Positions 23,522-32,538 of a stretch of 45,330 bases of DNA are shown here, one piece after another. The notes beneath the pieces are model-generated. The model made no database searches, was not told the origin of the DNA, and worked only from the letters and a program-made list of their open reading frames with translations. The DNA comes from JAACEU01 sp043816165. GTDB taxonomy: Bacteria; Patescibacteriota; Gracilibacteria; UBA1369; LOWO2-01-FULL-3. The stretch spans positions 1-45,330 of the forward strand of contig JBDRIE010000009.1 of assembly GCA_043816165.1 (NCBI GenBank), in the 5' to 3' direction. The number at the start of each line of letters is the position of its first letter. Position 1 is the first letter of the stretch. The translations under genes were made by a program, and so were the position numbers.

Positions 23522-23950
23522 TTATGCTTTTGCTTCGTTGCTGGTTGATTTCTTGGATCCGTATTTTGATCGTCCTTGTTTTCGATTTTGTACTCCTTGT
23601 GTATCTAAACACCCTCTTACTATATGATATCTCACACCCGGTAGATCTTTTACTCTGCCTCCACGTATAATCACAACTGAGTGTTCTTGTAGATTGTGTC
23701 CTTCACCTCCGATGTACGCGTTTACTTCCATGCCGTTTGTGAGCTTAACTCTTGCTACTTTACGTAGAGCGGAGTTCGGTTTTTTTGGTGTCATTGTTGT
23801 GACTTTTGTACAAACACCACGCTTTTGCGGACATGAAACTTTTACATTCTTATTTCTGAGTGTATTGAACATTGTCTGAAGCGCAGGAGATTTGCTCTTC
23901 TTTGCTATTTTCTTTCTACTTTTTTTTACTAATTGGTTTATTGTTGGCAT
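23522..23950 (-). CDS. rpsL: Ribosomal protein S12 (uS12)
   Basis: 142 residues, slightly longer than usual at the C-terminus. It begins with MPTINQLVKKSRKKIAKKSK, then CPQKRGVCTKVTTMTPKKPN (streptomycin-site lysine in KKPNSA) and GGRVKDLPGVRYHIVRG. The lysines linked to streptomycin binding are wild-type. It follows rpoC after 40 bases. Confidence 0.98.
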   Translation of the reverse strand: MPTINQLVKKSRKKIAKKSKSPALQTMFNTLRNKNVKVSCPQKRGVCTKVTTMTPKKPNSALRKVARVKLTNGMEVNAYIGGEGHNLQEHSVVIIRGGRVKDLPGVRYHIVRGCLDTQGVQNRKQGRSKYGSKKSTSNEAKA

Positions 23951-23990
23951 GGCTCGCGTAATTTATATTAACTTTTTTATAAAAGCAAGA

Positions 23991-26900
23991 TTAAATAGCC
24001 GGTAAAAAGCTTTTTTCTTCTTCTAAAACTTCTTCTTCTGTTGGTTCATTTTCATTTTTTGAGACTTTTTCCTTTAATTCTCCAGGGTTTCTCTTTCTAT
24101 AAGTCTCTCCGGCAGGGATAAGTTTACCAATGATTACGTTCTCTTTTAGACCTTCCAGTCGGTCGATTTTGTTTGTAGTTGAAGCTTCTACAAGTACTCT
24201 GATTGTTTCTTGAAATGATGCTGCAGATAGCCAACTGTCGGTGAATAGGGCTACTCTGGTTAGTCCAAGTAATAATCTTTCTCCTTTTGAACCTTTCTTC
24301 CTCGCTTTTATCAGGTCTGTGTTTGTTCTGTTGTATTCGATGATATCTACGATTTCTCCGGGAAGGAATGCACTATCTCCACTGTCGAAAATTCTTACTT
24401 TTGAAAGCATTTGTTTAGCTATGATCTCGATGTGTTTGTCGTTGATACTTTGACCTTGAGATGCGTAGATGCTTTGTACCTCAGTGACGATGTACTTTTG
24501 GACAGTGTAAGTATCTGTGAGGGCCATTAGCTGTTTGAGGTCTAAGTGGCCATTGGTTAATGGTTGTCCTTTTTGAATGACTTCTTTGTTAGACACTTTT
24601 ACGGTTCTTCCTTGTGGTAATTTGTAGATTTTTTCAACCGATCCTTCACTTTGGACAATGATTTTCTCTTTTGTGATTTCTTTTACTTTTCCATCTTCAG
24701 TGGCTTTGATGGAACCTTTGTGAGTTTCGGCTTTAGCGATCACCATTTTTGGTTTTACCAGATCTCCAACTTTTACTATAGGTTTAATGTCTGCAAATAA
24801 TTTGTATTCGGTAGAGATTTTTTCAGTAGAAGTGACGCTGATTTCAGTTTGTTTACCTTTCAGGAGAATTTTCACTTTACCTTCTATTTCAGAAATTACA
24901 GCCGGACTCTTTGGAGTTCTGGCTTCGAAAAGTTCTTCAACACGGGTAAGACCTTGTGTGATGTCTCCGCCTTCCGCTACACCTCCCATGTGGAAAGTAC
25001 GCATTGTTAGCTGAGTTCCTGGTTCACCGATACTTTGTGCCGCAATAATTCCGACAGCGGTTCCGATGTCAACTTCTTTGTTTGTTCCAAGATCTTTTCC
25101 GTAACATTGGACACAAATTCCGCCTTCAGTTTGACATGTCATTACTGATCTTACTTTTACTTCGCTTATTTCAGCTTCATCGATTTGTGCGAGAGTGTCT
25201 TTTTCAATGATTGTGTTGGCTTTTCCAATTACTTTGCCTGTTTTTGGATGTTTTAGTGTTTCTGCAAGCGTTCTTCCATAGATTCTGATTTCAAATTTTT
25301 CTCCAATTATTTCTGATTCTTCTCTGGTGATTGAATGAACATGTTCTGATTTACAATCTTGTTTTCTGATGACTACGTCTTGGTTTGAGTCAACTAGACG
25401 ACGTGTTAAGTATCCCGCTTCTGCTGTTTTTAACGCAGTGTCGGATTTACCTTTACGTCCTCCATGTGTGGCGATGAAGTATTCCAGAATTTTAAACCCT
25501 TCCTTAAGGTTGGATTTAACCGGCAGTTCGATCGTTTTTCCGGCTGGATTTGCTACCAAACCTTTGATTCCACAAAGCTGTGTGACTTGTCCCCAGTTAC
25601 CACGGGCTCCGGAGTCGATCATGTAGAAAATCGAGTTGTCTTCGTCGATTCCGTTGATCATGATATTGGTAATATCTGATTTTGCTTTAGACCAAATTTG
25701 GATTGTGTGGTTGTATCTTTCTTCGTCTGTAATTAAACCTTTCCAATATTGATTGTTGATTTGTTTAACTGTTTCTGAAGCTTCTTCTATGATGCCATCT
25801 TTCTTTTTTGGAATTACCATGTCTTCTTGTGAGAATGAAATTCCTGATTTTGTTGCGAATTTGAATCCAATATCTTTCAAATTGTCCGCAAGGATCTTTG
25901 TTTTTTCATTTCCAAGAAGTTCAAAACATTCAGTAACGATGTTTGATAATTGTTTTTTCCCTATGTTGTCGTCGTAGTATGGCAATCCTTCGGGTAAGAA
26001 ACTGTTGAAGATTAGTCGTCCAACGGTTGTTTCTCTGATTTCATCTTTGTATCGGCATTTTACTGATGCTTGGAGATGAACGTATCCTGATTGGTATGCA
26101 ATAATCGCTTCTTTGATGCCTGAGAATGCCATTCCTTCTCCTTTTTCACCTGCTGTTAGCTTTGTTAGGTAGTAGCAACCAAGGACCATGTCTTGAGTAG
26201 GGGTAACAATTGGTTCTCCTGCTGAGGGTTTTAACAGGTTTTGGCTTGAAGACATTAGGTTTTTGGCTTCTATTTGTGCTTTTTTTGAAAGTGGCACGTG
26301 GATGGCCATTTGGTCTCCGTCAAAATCGGCGTTGAATGCCGCACATACTAATGGGTGGATCTGAATCGCTTTACCTTCCTTTAATACCGGTTTGAATGCT
26401 TGGATTCCAAGTCTGTGTAGGGTAGGAGCACGATTTAGAAGTACGTAATGGTCTTTGGTGACTTCTTCTAATATGTCCCAAACCTCACGTTTGTTTGCTT
26501 GGATTAATTTTTCAGCGTTTTTGATATTATGAGCATATCCGTCTCTTATTAATCGTCCGATGATGAATGGTTTGAATAATTCAAGTGCCATGACTTTGGG
26601 CATTCCACATTGGTCAAGTTTAAGCTTAGGTCCGATGATAATTACTGAACGTCCTGAGTAGTCCACACGTTTACCAAGGAGGTTTTGTCTGAATCTTCCT
26701 TGTTTACCTTTTAGCATGTCTGATAGAGATCTGAGTTTTCTCTTGTCTCCGCTGTTGAAGACTGTTCTTCCTTGTCTTGCGCTGTTGTTCAATAGTGTGT
26801 CGACCGCTTCTTGTAGCATTCTTTTTTCATTTCGGCAGATAACTTCCGGGGCTCCGATTGAAAGAAGTCTTTTTAGACGATTGTTTCTATTAATCACTCT

Positions 26901-27911
26901 CCTGTATAAGTCGTTTAAGTCTGAAGCTGCGAATCTTCCTCCATCCAGTTGGACCATAGGTCTTAAGTCAGGTGGAATTACCGGAAGAACGGTCATGACA
27001 AACCATTCTGCTTTGATTCCGGACTTTAGCAAGCTTCCGGCAAGTTTGATTCTTTTTATGGTTTTTTTAAGTTTTTGTCCTGAGCTTCTATTTTTTTCTT
27101 CTTGTAGAAATGCAATTAATTTTTCCAGATCGAGATTCCCGATGATGTCTCTTATAGCTTCTGCGCCAGTTCCGGCTTTGAAGATATGCCCAAATTTTAG
27201 TGACATATTTCTGTGTTCGATTTCTGAGTACACTTTTCCGACAGCCAATTTGTCGAGAATTTCTTTAGTTTCTGAGTTTTGGTAGTCGAGCTCTTCGATT
27301 TTTTTAGCGAATTCTCTTTCGAGGCCGGTTTCTGCTTTTTTTCTCATTTTACTGTCTTCGATTTTTTCCGCTTCCAGCGCTCTTTGTTTAAATTCTTCCT
27401 GGATCGCTTTTTTGTGAGTTTTATATTCTTGTAGTAATTGTGTTAATGATTCTTGTTTTGCTTCTTCGTCCACCTCAGAAGCGATGTAAGCGGCAAAGTA
27501 AACTACTTGTTCGAGTGTCTTTACCGGCAAATCCAGAAGAAGCCCAATTCTACTTGGTGTTGAGCGAAGGAACCAGATGTGAGTTACAGGAACAGCAAGT
27601 TTGATGTGTGCCATTCTTTCACGTCGGACTGATGATCTTGTTACTTCAACTCCACATTTTTCACAGATTACTCCTTTGTATCTGATTCTTTTGTACTTTC
27701 CACAGTAACATTCCCAGTTTTTGGTTGGGCCGAATATTTTTTCGCAGAAAAGACCATCTCTCTCCGGTTTTTGGGTACGGTAATTGATCGTTTCCGGCTT
27801 TTTTACCTCGCCGTGAGACCAGGAAAGGATTTCTTCAGGTGATGCAATCGATAAGGTGATTGCATTGAATTGATCTTTTCTATTATTTTTATTATTTGAT
27901 TCTTGTGCCAT
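23991..27911 (-). CDS. rpoC: RNA polymerase subunit beta'
   Basis: 1306 residues. The N-terminal zinc site is visible (CYCGKYKRIRYKGVICEKCG). The catalytic magnesium triad is in NADFDGDQMA. The second zinc site (CQTEGGICVQCYG) and the bridge and trigger region (GEPGTQLTMRTFHMGGVAEG) follow. The last 25 residues are acidic. It is separated from rpoB by ssb, unlike the direct rpoB-rpoC pair of most bacteria. Confidence 0.98.
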   Translation of the reverse strand: MAQESNNKNNRKDQFNAITLSIASPEEILSWSHGEVKKPETINYRTQKPERDGLFCEKIFGPTKNWECYCGKYKRIRYKGVICEKCGVEVTRSSVRRERMAHIKLAVPVTHIWFLRSTPSRIGLLLDLPVKTLEQVVYFAAYIASEVDEEAKQESLTQLLQEYKTHKKAIQEEFKQRALEAEKIEDSKMRKKAETGLEREFAKKIEELDYQNSETKEILDKLAVGKVYSEIEHRNMSLKFGHIFKAGTGAEAIRDIIGNLDLEKLIAFLQEEKNRSSGQKLKKTIKRIKLAGSLLKSGIKAEWFVMTVLPVIPPDLRPMVQLDGGRFAASDLNDLYRRVINRNNRLKRLLSIGAPEVICRNEKRMLQEAVDTLLNNSARQGRTVFNSGDKRKLRSLSDMLKGKQGRFRQNLLGKRVDYSGRSVIIIGPKLKLDQCGMPKVMALELFKPFIIGRLIRDGYAHNIKNAEKLIQANKREVWDILEEVTKDHYVLLNRAPTLHRLGIQAFKPVLKEGKAIQIHPLVCAAFNADFDGDQMAIHVPLSKKAQIEAKNLMSSSQNLLKPSAGEPIVTPTQDMVLGCYYLTKLTAGEKGEGMAFSGIKEAIIAYQSGYVHLQASVKCRYKDEIRETTVGRLIFNSFLPEGLPYYDDNIGKKQLSNIVTECFELLGNEKTKILADNLKDIGFKFATKSGISFSQEDMVIPKKKDGIIEEASETVKQINNQYWKGLITDEERYNHTIQIWSKAKSDITNIMINGIDEDNSIFYMIDSGARGNWGQVTQLCGIKGLVANPAGKTIELPVKSNLKEGFKILEYFIATHGGRKGKSDTALKTAEAGYLTRRLVDSNQDVVIRKQDCKSEHVHSITREESEIIGEKFEIRIYGRTLAETLKHPKTGKVIGKANTIIEKDTLAQIDEAEISEVKVRSVMTCQTEGGICVQCYGKDLGTNKEVDIGTAVGIIAAQSIGEPGTQLTMRTFHMGGVAEGGDITQGLTRVEELFEARTPKSPAVISEIEGKVKILLKGKQTEISVTSTEKISTEYKLFADIKPIVKVGDLVKPKMVIAKAETHKGSIKATEDGKVKEITKEKIIVQSEGSVEKIYKLPQGRTVKVSNKEVIQKGQPLTNGHLDLKQLMALTDTYTVQKYIVTEVQSIYASQGQSINDKHIEIIAKQMLSKVRIFDSGDSAFLPGEIVDIIEYNRTNTDLIKARKKGSKGERLLLGLTRVALFTDSWLSAASFQETIRVLVEASTTNKIDRLEGLKENVIIGKLIPAGETYRKRNPGELKEKVSKNENEPTEEEVLEEEKSFLPAI

Positions 27912-27953
27912 ATATGTATGTATTAATAAGTTTTTGGTGATATGGTTGTGCTA

Positions 27954-28604
27954 TTACAGACCCAGATCTTTATCTATTGGGCTTTCTTCTGAACTTTTTT
28001 CTTCTTCCTCTGTTTTTTCTGCATCTTCCTTAACTTCCTCAGTTGGAGTTTCTTCTGCCCCGCCTGTTGCGGGATCTTCGACAGGAGTTTCCTCTTTCGC
28101 TTCACTTTCTTCTTCTTTCAACTCACTCTCGGCTTCGCCCTTTTCTTCAGTTTTTGCTGTTTCATTTTTTGGTACTCCGCCTGTCCCGACCCTGCGGGTG
28201 CCCGGGAGCTGACTCTGCGAGCCTTCGGCTTCGTCCTGTCCTCCAGGAACATAATCTGTTTCGTCTTCACTTTTTTTCTTTTCCAGCATAATCATGTCTT
28301 GAACTACAATTTCAGTTTTGAATTTTTTAACTCCTTCAGGGCTGTCCCAACTTCGTGTTTTTAGGTAACCTTCAACGTAAACGAGGTGACCTTTTTTCAA
28401 ATAGTTTGCACAAATTTCTGCAAGTTTTGCCCATGCTACACATTCGTGGAATTCTGCTGAACTTTTTCTTTCATTTTCACGTGTCATCCATTCTCTGTTT
28501 GTTGCAATCCCGAAAGTTGTAACGTTTTGTCCATTTGGTGTTTGTCTCATTTCTGGGTCACGAGTTAAATTCCCAATAATGATTACTTTGTTGATACTTC
28601 TCAT
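27954..28604 (-). CDS. ssb: Single-stranded DNA-binding protein with long acidic tail
   Basis: 216 residues. The OB fold covers about residues 1-107 (begins MRSINKVIIIGNLTRDPEMR, has YVEGYLKTRSW and a WAKLAEICANYLKKGH segment). The tail of about 100 residues is rich in E, with a short insert encoded by GC-rich repeats (GTRRVGTGG). The end reads SPIDKDLGL rather than the usual DDDIPF-type tip that recruits partner proteins. It lies between rpoB and rpoC. Confidence 0.95.
   Translation of the reverse strand: MRSINKVIIIGNLTRDPEMRQTPNGQNVTTFGIATNREWMTRENERKSSAEFHECVAWAKLAEICANYLKKGHLVYVEGYLKTRSWDSPEGVKKFKTEIVVQDMIMLEKKKSEDETDYVPGGQDEAEGSQSQLPGTRRVGTGGVPKNETAKTEEKGEAESELKEEESEAKEETPVEDPATGGAEETPTEEVKEDAEKTEEEEKSSEESPIDKDLGL
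28064..28240 (-). repeat. GC-rich repeat islands embedded in the ssb tail
   Basis: Two GC-rich patches interrupt the AT-rich ssb tail: CCCGC-ctgtt-GCGGG at about 28064-28078, and a longer island at about 28170-28240 with CCCGACCCTGCGGG, GCCCGGG and GCCTTCGGC units. The end of the second island is followed by a sequence encoding GVPKNE, matching the HPKNE and APKSE that follow the rpsE and rplV repeats. Confidence 0.55.
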
Positions 28605-28633
28605 GATTATTTATTGTTAAAATTATTATTAAT

Positions 28634-28657
28634 GGGGGATAATGTGTTCGCTTCGCG
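28634..28657 (-). repeat. GC hairpin plus ACATTATCCC motif in the rpoB-ssb gap
   Basis: GTTCGC and GCGAAC form a perfect 6-bp stem with a three-base loop (28643-28657). In the transcript it is followed directly by ACACATTATCCCCC (28634 upward). The same hairpin-then-motif order is seen before rpsD. Confidence 0.55.
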
Positions 28658-28662
28658 AACGT

Positions 28663-31600
28663 TTATTTGTTAGGAGACGTTTCGCTTTGCTTCACGTCTG
28701 CTTTATCAATACCTTCGAGTGACCCAGCTTCTCGTGAAGTTCCTTCGCTTTCTTCTGTGATTTCTTCTTTTATTTCTTTATCTACAGAATCTTGAGTTTC
28801 AGCGCTTTCATCGAGAACTTCTTCCTCTTCCTCCAGTTTTTTACCACCGGTGTCTATGAGTTTTACGGAAAGCCCCAAACTTTGCAGTTCTTTTACAAGT
28901 ACGTTGAATGATTCAGGAACTCTAGGTTTTTTGATAGGTTCTCCTTTTACAATAGATTCATACGCTTTTGATCTTCCGTATACGTCGTCTGATTTTATTG
29001 TTAGCATTTCTTGAAGTGTGTGGGATGCGCCGTATGCTTCGAGCGCCCATACCTCCATTTCTCCGAATCTTTGTCCACCATGTTGAGCTTTTCCTCCCAG
29101 AGGCTGTTGAGTTACCAGTGAGTAAGGTCCAACAGATCTTGCATGAATTTTGTCTTCAACTAAGTGATTTAGCTTGAGAATATACGCGATTCCGACTGTA
29201 ACCGGTCTATCGAATGTTTCTCCGGTTTTACCGTCGTATAGTGTTATTTTTCCATTATCCGGAAGTCCGGCTTTTTGGAATTGTTTTTTGATTTCCATTG
29301 TTGATATACCATTTAAGGCGGGAGTTGCGACTGTTATTCCTTGTTCTTTTGCCGACCATCCTAAATGAGTTTCCAGGATTTGTCCTATGTTCATACGAGA
29401 GGTGACACCAAGTGGATTTAGGATGATGTCGATTGGTGTTCCGTCAGGTAAGAAAGGCATATCTTCTTGTGGAACTATAATTGAGATGACACCTTTGTTT
29501 CCGTGTCGTCCTGCAACTTTGTCTCCGATGGAGATTTTTCTTGTTTGAGCCACGTTTACTTTTATTTGTTTTAGGACACCTGTTGGGAGTTCGTCTCCAG
29601 CTTCTTTTGTGAACATTTGAACTCCTACTACTTTTCCGCCTTCTCCTCCGGGGAGTTTGAGTGAAGTGTCTTTAACATCTCTGGCTTTGTCTCCGAAAAT
29701 CGCTCTAAGAAGTCTTTCTTCTGCGGTTAATTCTGTTTCTCCTTTTGGCGTAATTTTACCAACAAGGATATTTCCTTCATGAACTGTGGCACCGATTCTT
29801 ACGATACCGTCTTCGTCTAAGTCTTTGAGTTTTATTTCACCAACATTGGGGATGTCTCGAGTGATAATTTCTGATCCGAGCTTTGTTTCTCTTACGTCGA
29901 CTGTGAAAGTTTCTATATGGACTGAGTCGTATTTACCGTGTCGCACGAGATTGTCGGAGATAATTACGGCGTCCTCAAAGTTGTATCCTTCCCATGACAT
30001 GTATGCAACCAGTAGGTTTTTACCGAGGGCTAATTCTCCTTTTTCTATAGCGGCTCCGTCTGCGAGAGTGTCTCCTCTTTTTACTTTGTCTCCTTTGTTT
30101 ACTTGTACTCTTTGGTGAATACATGTTCCTTGGTTTGATCTTTCGTAGTGTTGTACAGCGTAGCTGACTTTTTTACCGTTTTTGTAAACTACTGTGATCA
30201 TGTTTGCGTCCACGTATGAAATTGTTCCATCCATTTCTGCAAGAATCACTTGTCCGGAACTTTTTGCAGCAATTTCTTCGATTCCCGTTCCAACGATTGG
30301 AGCTTCCGGGGAAACGAGAGAAACGGCTTGTCTCTGCATGTTTGACCCCATAGATGCTCGTGTATTGTCGTCGTGCTCGAGGAATGGAATTAGAGCTGTT
30401 GTGATTGAAATAATTTGTTTTGGCGATACGTCGATATGAGTCACGTCGTTTACGTGGGCGAGTGTTGGTTCAGCGTTTTTTCTTGCTGAAACTCGTGAAT
30501 GTTCGAATTGACCGAGTTTGTCCAGTTCGGAGTTTGCTTGGGCAATTACAAAATCGAATTCTTCATCTGCATCAAAGTATTCTATTTTGTCTGTAATGTA
30601 CGGTCTTACTTTGAATTCGTCTAATTTTAAACTGTTTAGTTTTTTTGAGATTGCCTCGTCTACTGCTTGGCCGGCTTTTACAATTGTTTTTCCTTTATTT
30701 TCTACCGTTTCTCTGGCAATTTTACCGATAAGTTTCTTTGGATCTTTTGTGGAAATTGTGCTGGAGACTTCTCTGAACGGAGTTTCTATGAAGCCATATT
30801 CATTGATTTTCGCGTAGGTCGCCAAGTGGACTACGAGACCGATGTTTGGTCCTTCCGGGGTGGCGATTGGGCAGATTCTTCCGTAGTGAGATTGGTGTAC
30901 GTCACGAACATCAAATGATGCCCTTTCTCTTGATAATCCTCCAGGTCCCATAGCTGATAGTCTTCGTTTGTGTTCGAGTTCTGATAGGGGATTGGTTTGA
31001 TCCATGAATTGTGAAAGTTGAGAGCTTGCGAAGAATTCACGGAGTGCTGCTGTGATTGGTCTTGAGTTGATTAATTGAGTTGGAGTAACTGTCTCAAGAT
31101 CCATAACGGTCATTCTGTCTTTTGCAATTCTGTCTGTTCGAAGTAGTCCGACTCTGAATTTGTTTTGTACTAATTCACCAACTGCTCGGATTCTTCTGTT
31201 TGATAGGTGATCGATGTCGTCCGGTCCGAATTCTCCGTTATTCAAGAGGATTAGGTGTTTTAGGATGTACACAAAATCTTCAATTTGGAATGTGTGATAT
31301 TTTTTCTTGTTCGGAGTGTCTAGTTTAAATCTCTTATTTAATTTGTATCTAGCGACTGGTCCCATATCGTATTTTCTGTAGTCAAAGAACATTGATTTGA
31401 TCAATGCTTTTGCGTTTTCCGGAGTTGCTAAGTCACCGGGGCGGATTTTTTTGTAAATATTTTGATATGCGTCATCTACTGTTTTTGCACTATCTTTTTC
31501 AAGTGTATTTAGAATGTAATCGTGTTCGATATCTGTGATTACATCTTTGAATAGGTCGATGATTTGTTTGTCTGTATCGTATCCGAAGACTCTTAGTAGG

Positions 31601-32406
31601 GAAGTGATAGGGATTTTCCTCTTTCTATCAATCTTTACTGTAATGATTCCTTTTTTGTCAGTTTCGATTTCCAGCCATGCGCCTCTTTTTGGAATGATTT
31701 TTGTTGAATGCATTCCCGGTGCAGCTGAATTTCTTGAGAAAAATACACCCGGGGATCTCACGATTTGACTTACAACTACTCTTTCAATTCCGTTTACTAT
31801 GAAAGTTCCTCGGTTAGTCATCAATGGTACGTTTCCCAGAAAAACATCTTGTTCTTTTATTTCACCGGTTTCTTTGTTGATTAATTGAACATGTACTTTT
31901 AATGGAACTTCGAATGTAAGATTTTTGTTCTTTGCCTCTTCTGCGTTGTATTTGACTTCTCCGAGAGAATGTTCCAAGAAATGCAGTTCAAGTTTTTTTC
32001 CGGAAAAGTCTTGGATAGGAGTGATTTCGTCTAATAGATCTCTAATTCCCGTATCCAAAAACCATTCATATGAATTTGTTTGGATCTCGATTAGGTTCGG
32101 AATTTTTACGTCTTTATCAATGCTCGTTGTGAAGTATTTTCTGTCACTCTTTATCATTATCCTCTCATTTTCTAACGGAATTTGAGAAGATCGAACAAGG
32201 TTATCCTTTTTCTTCCCTTTAACCTTTCGTACAGCTTTTTTAGCTATCTTTTTTGGTCCAGATGGCTTTGGGGTAAGTTTTTGCACATCTTTAGCAACCA
32301 AAACGGTTTTAGTAGTTTTCTTTGCTGCTATTTTCTTTGGTGCTGTTTTTTTAGAAGTAGTTTTTGTTTTAGAAGTTTTTTTGATAGGTTTTTTTGATTT
32401 AGCCAT
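28663..32406 (-). CDS. rpoB: RNA polymerase subunit beta with lysine-rich N-terminal tail
   Basis: 1247 residues. The conserved core begins near residue 83 (MIKSDRKYFTTSIDKDVKIP). The rifampicin pocket is wild-type in type (SQFMDQTNPLSELEHKRRLS then AMGPGGL). The C-terminal catalytic part has GDKVAGRHGNKGVIS and HGGQRFGEMEVWALEAYGA. The first 80 residues are an unbroken K/T/A/P-rich stretch resembling histone H1 tails, and the last 65 are acidic. The ATG at 32406 is the first after a good promoter with an 80-base leader. No stop interrupts the tail, so the long start is likely. Confidence 0.96.
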   Translation of the reverse strand: MAKSKKPIKKTSKTKTTSKKTAPKKIAAKKTTKTVLVAKDVQKLTPKPSGPKKIAKKAVRKVKGKKKDNLVRSSQIPLENERIMIKSDRKYFTTSIDKDVKIPNLIEIQTNSYEWFLDTGIRDLLDEITPIQDFSGKKLELHFLEHSLGEVKYNAEEAKNKNLTFEVPLKVHVQLINKETGEIKEQDVFLGNVPLMTNRGTFIVNGIERVVVSQIVRSPGVFFSRNSAAPGMHSTKIIPKRGAWLEIETDKKGIITVKIDRKRKIPITSLLRVFGYDTDKQIIDLFKDVITDIEHDYILNTLEKDSAKTVDDAYQNIYKKIRPGDLATPENAKALIKSMFFDYRKYDMGPVARYKLNKRFKLDTPNKKKYHTFQIEDFVYILKHLILLNNGEFGPDDIDHLSNRRIRAVGELVQNKFRVGLLRTDRIAKDRMTVMDLETVTPTQLINSRPITAALREFFASSQLSQFMDQTNPLSELEHKRRLSAMGPGGLSRERASFDVRDVHQSHYGRICPIATPEGPNIGLVVHLATYAKINEYGFIETPFREVSSTISTKDPKKLIGKIARETVENKGKTIVKAGQAVDEAISKKLNSLKLDEFKVRPYITDKIEYFDADEEFDFVIAQANSELDKLGQFEHSRVSARKNAEPTLAHVNDVTHIDVSPKQIISITTALIPFLEHDDNTRASMGSNMQRQAVSLVSPEAPIVGTGIEEIAAKSSGQVILAEMDGTISYVDANMITVVYKNGKKVSYAVQHYERSNQGTCIHQRVQVNKGDKVKRGDTLADGAAIEKGELALGKNLLVAYMSWEGYNFEDAVIISDNLVRHGKYDSVHIETFTVDVRETKLGSEIITRDIPNVGEIKLKDLDEDGIVRIGATVHEGNILVGKITPKGETELTAEERLLRAIFGDKARDVKDTSLKLPGGEGGKVVGVQMFTKEAGDELPTGVLKQIKVNVAQTRKISIGDKVAGRHGNKGVISIIVPQEDMPFLPDGTPIDIILNPLGVTSRMNIGQILETHLGWSAKEQGITVATPALNGISTMEIKKQFQKAGLPDNGKITLYDGKTGETFDRPVTVGIAYILKLNHLVEDKIHARSVGPYSLVTQQPLGGKAQHGGQRFGEMEVWALEAYGASHTLQEMLTIKSDDVYGRSKAYESIVKGEPIKKPRVPESFNVLVKELQSLGLSVKLIDTGGKKLEEEEEVLDESAETQDSVDKEIKEEITEESEGTSREAGSLEGIDKADVKQSETSPNK
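28675..28699 (-). repeat. Hairpin repeat with 13-base loop inside the 3' end of rpoB
   Basis: AGACGT and ACGTCT enclose the 13-base loop TTCGCTTTGCTTC (plus strand), within the last codons of rpoB. The loop differs at one base from that at the rpsK stop codon, while the stem sequence is entirely different. Confidence 0.6.
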
Positions 32407-32489
32407 ACAGGAAAATGGTCAAGGAACATAATATTGATTAGTCACTATCTTTCCTTAACTCATCCAAAAGTCTAATTGATAGCCTTCTC

Positions 32490-32517
32490 ATTTTACGTAT
32501 GTTATACGTGAAGTCAA
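32490..32517 (-). promoter_or_regulatory. Sigma70-type promoter with palindromic spacer for rpoB
   Basis: Minus strand: TTGACT (32512-32517), 16-base spacer, TAAAAT (32490-32495). The palindrome ACGTAT-gtt-ATACGT (32495-32509) fills most of the spacer, a position where a bound protein would block polymerase. Confidence 0.6.
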
Positions 32518-32538
32518 GTTAAAATTTGAGGGCCCTGT

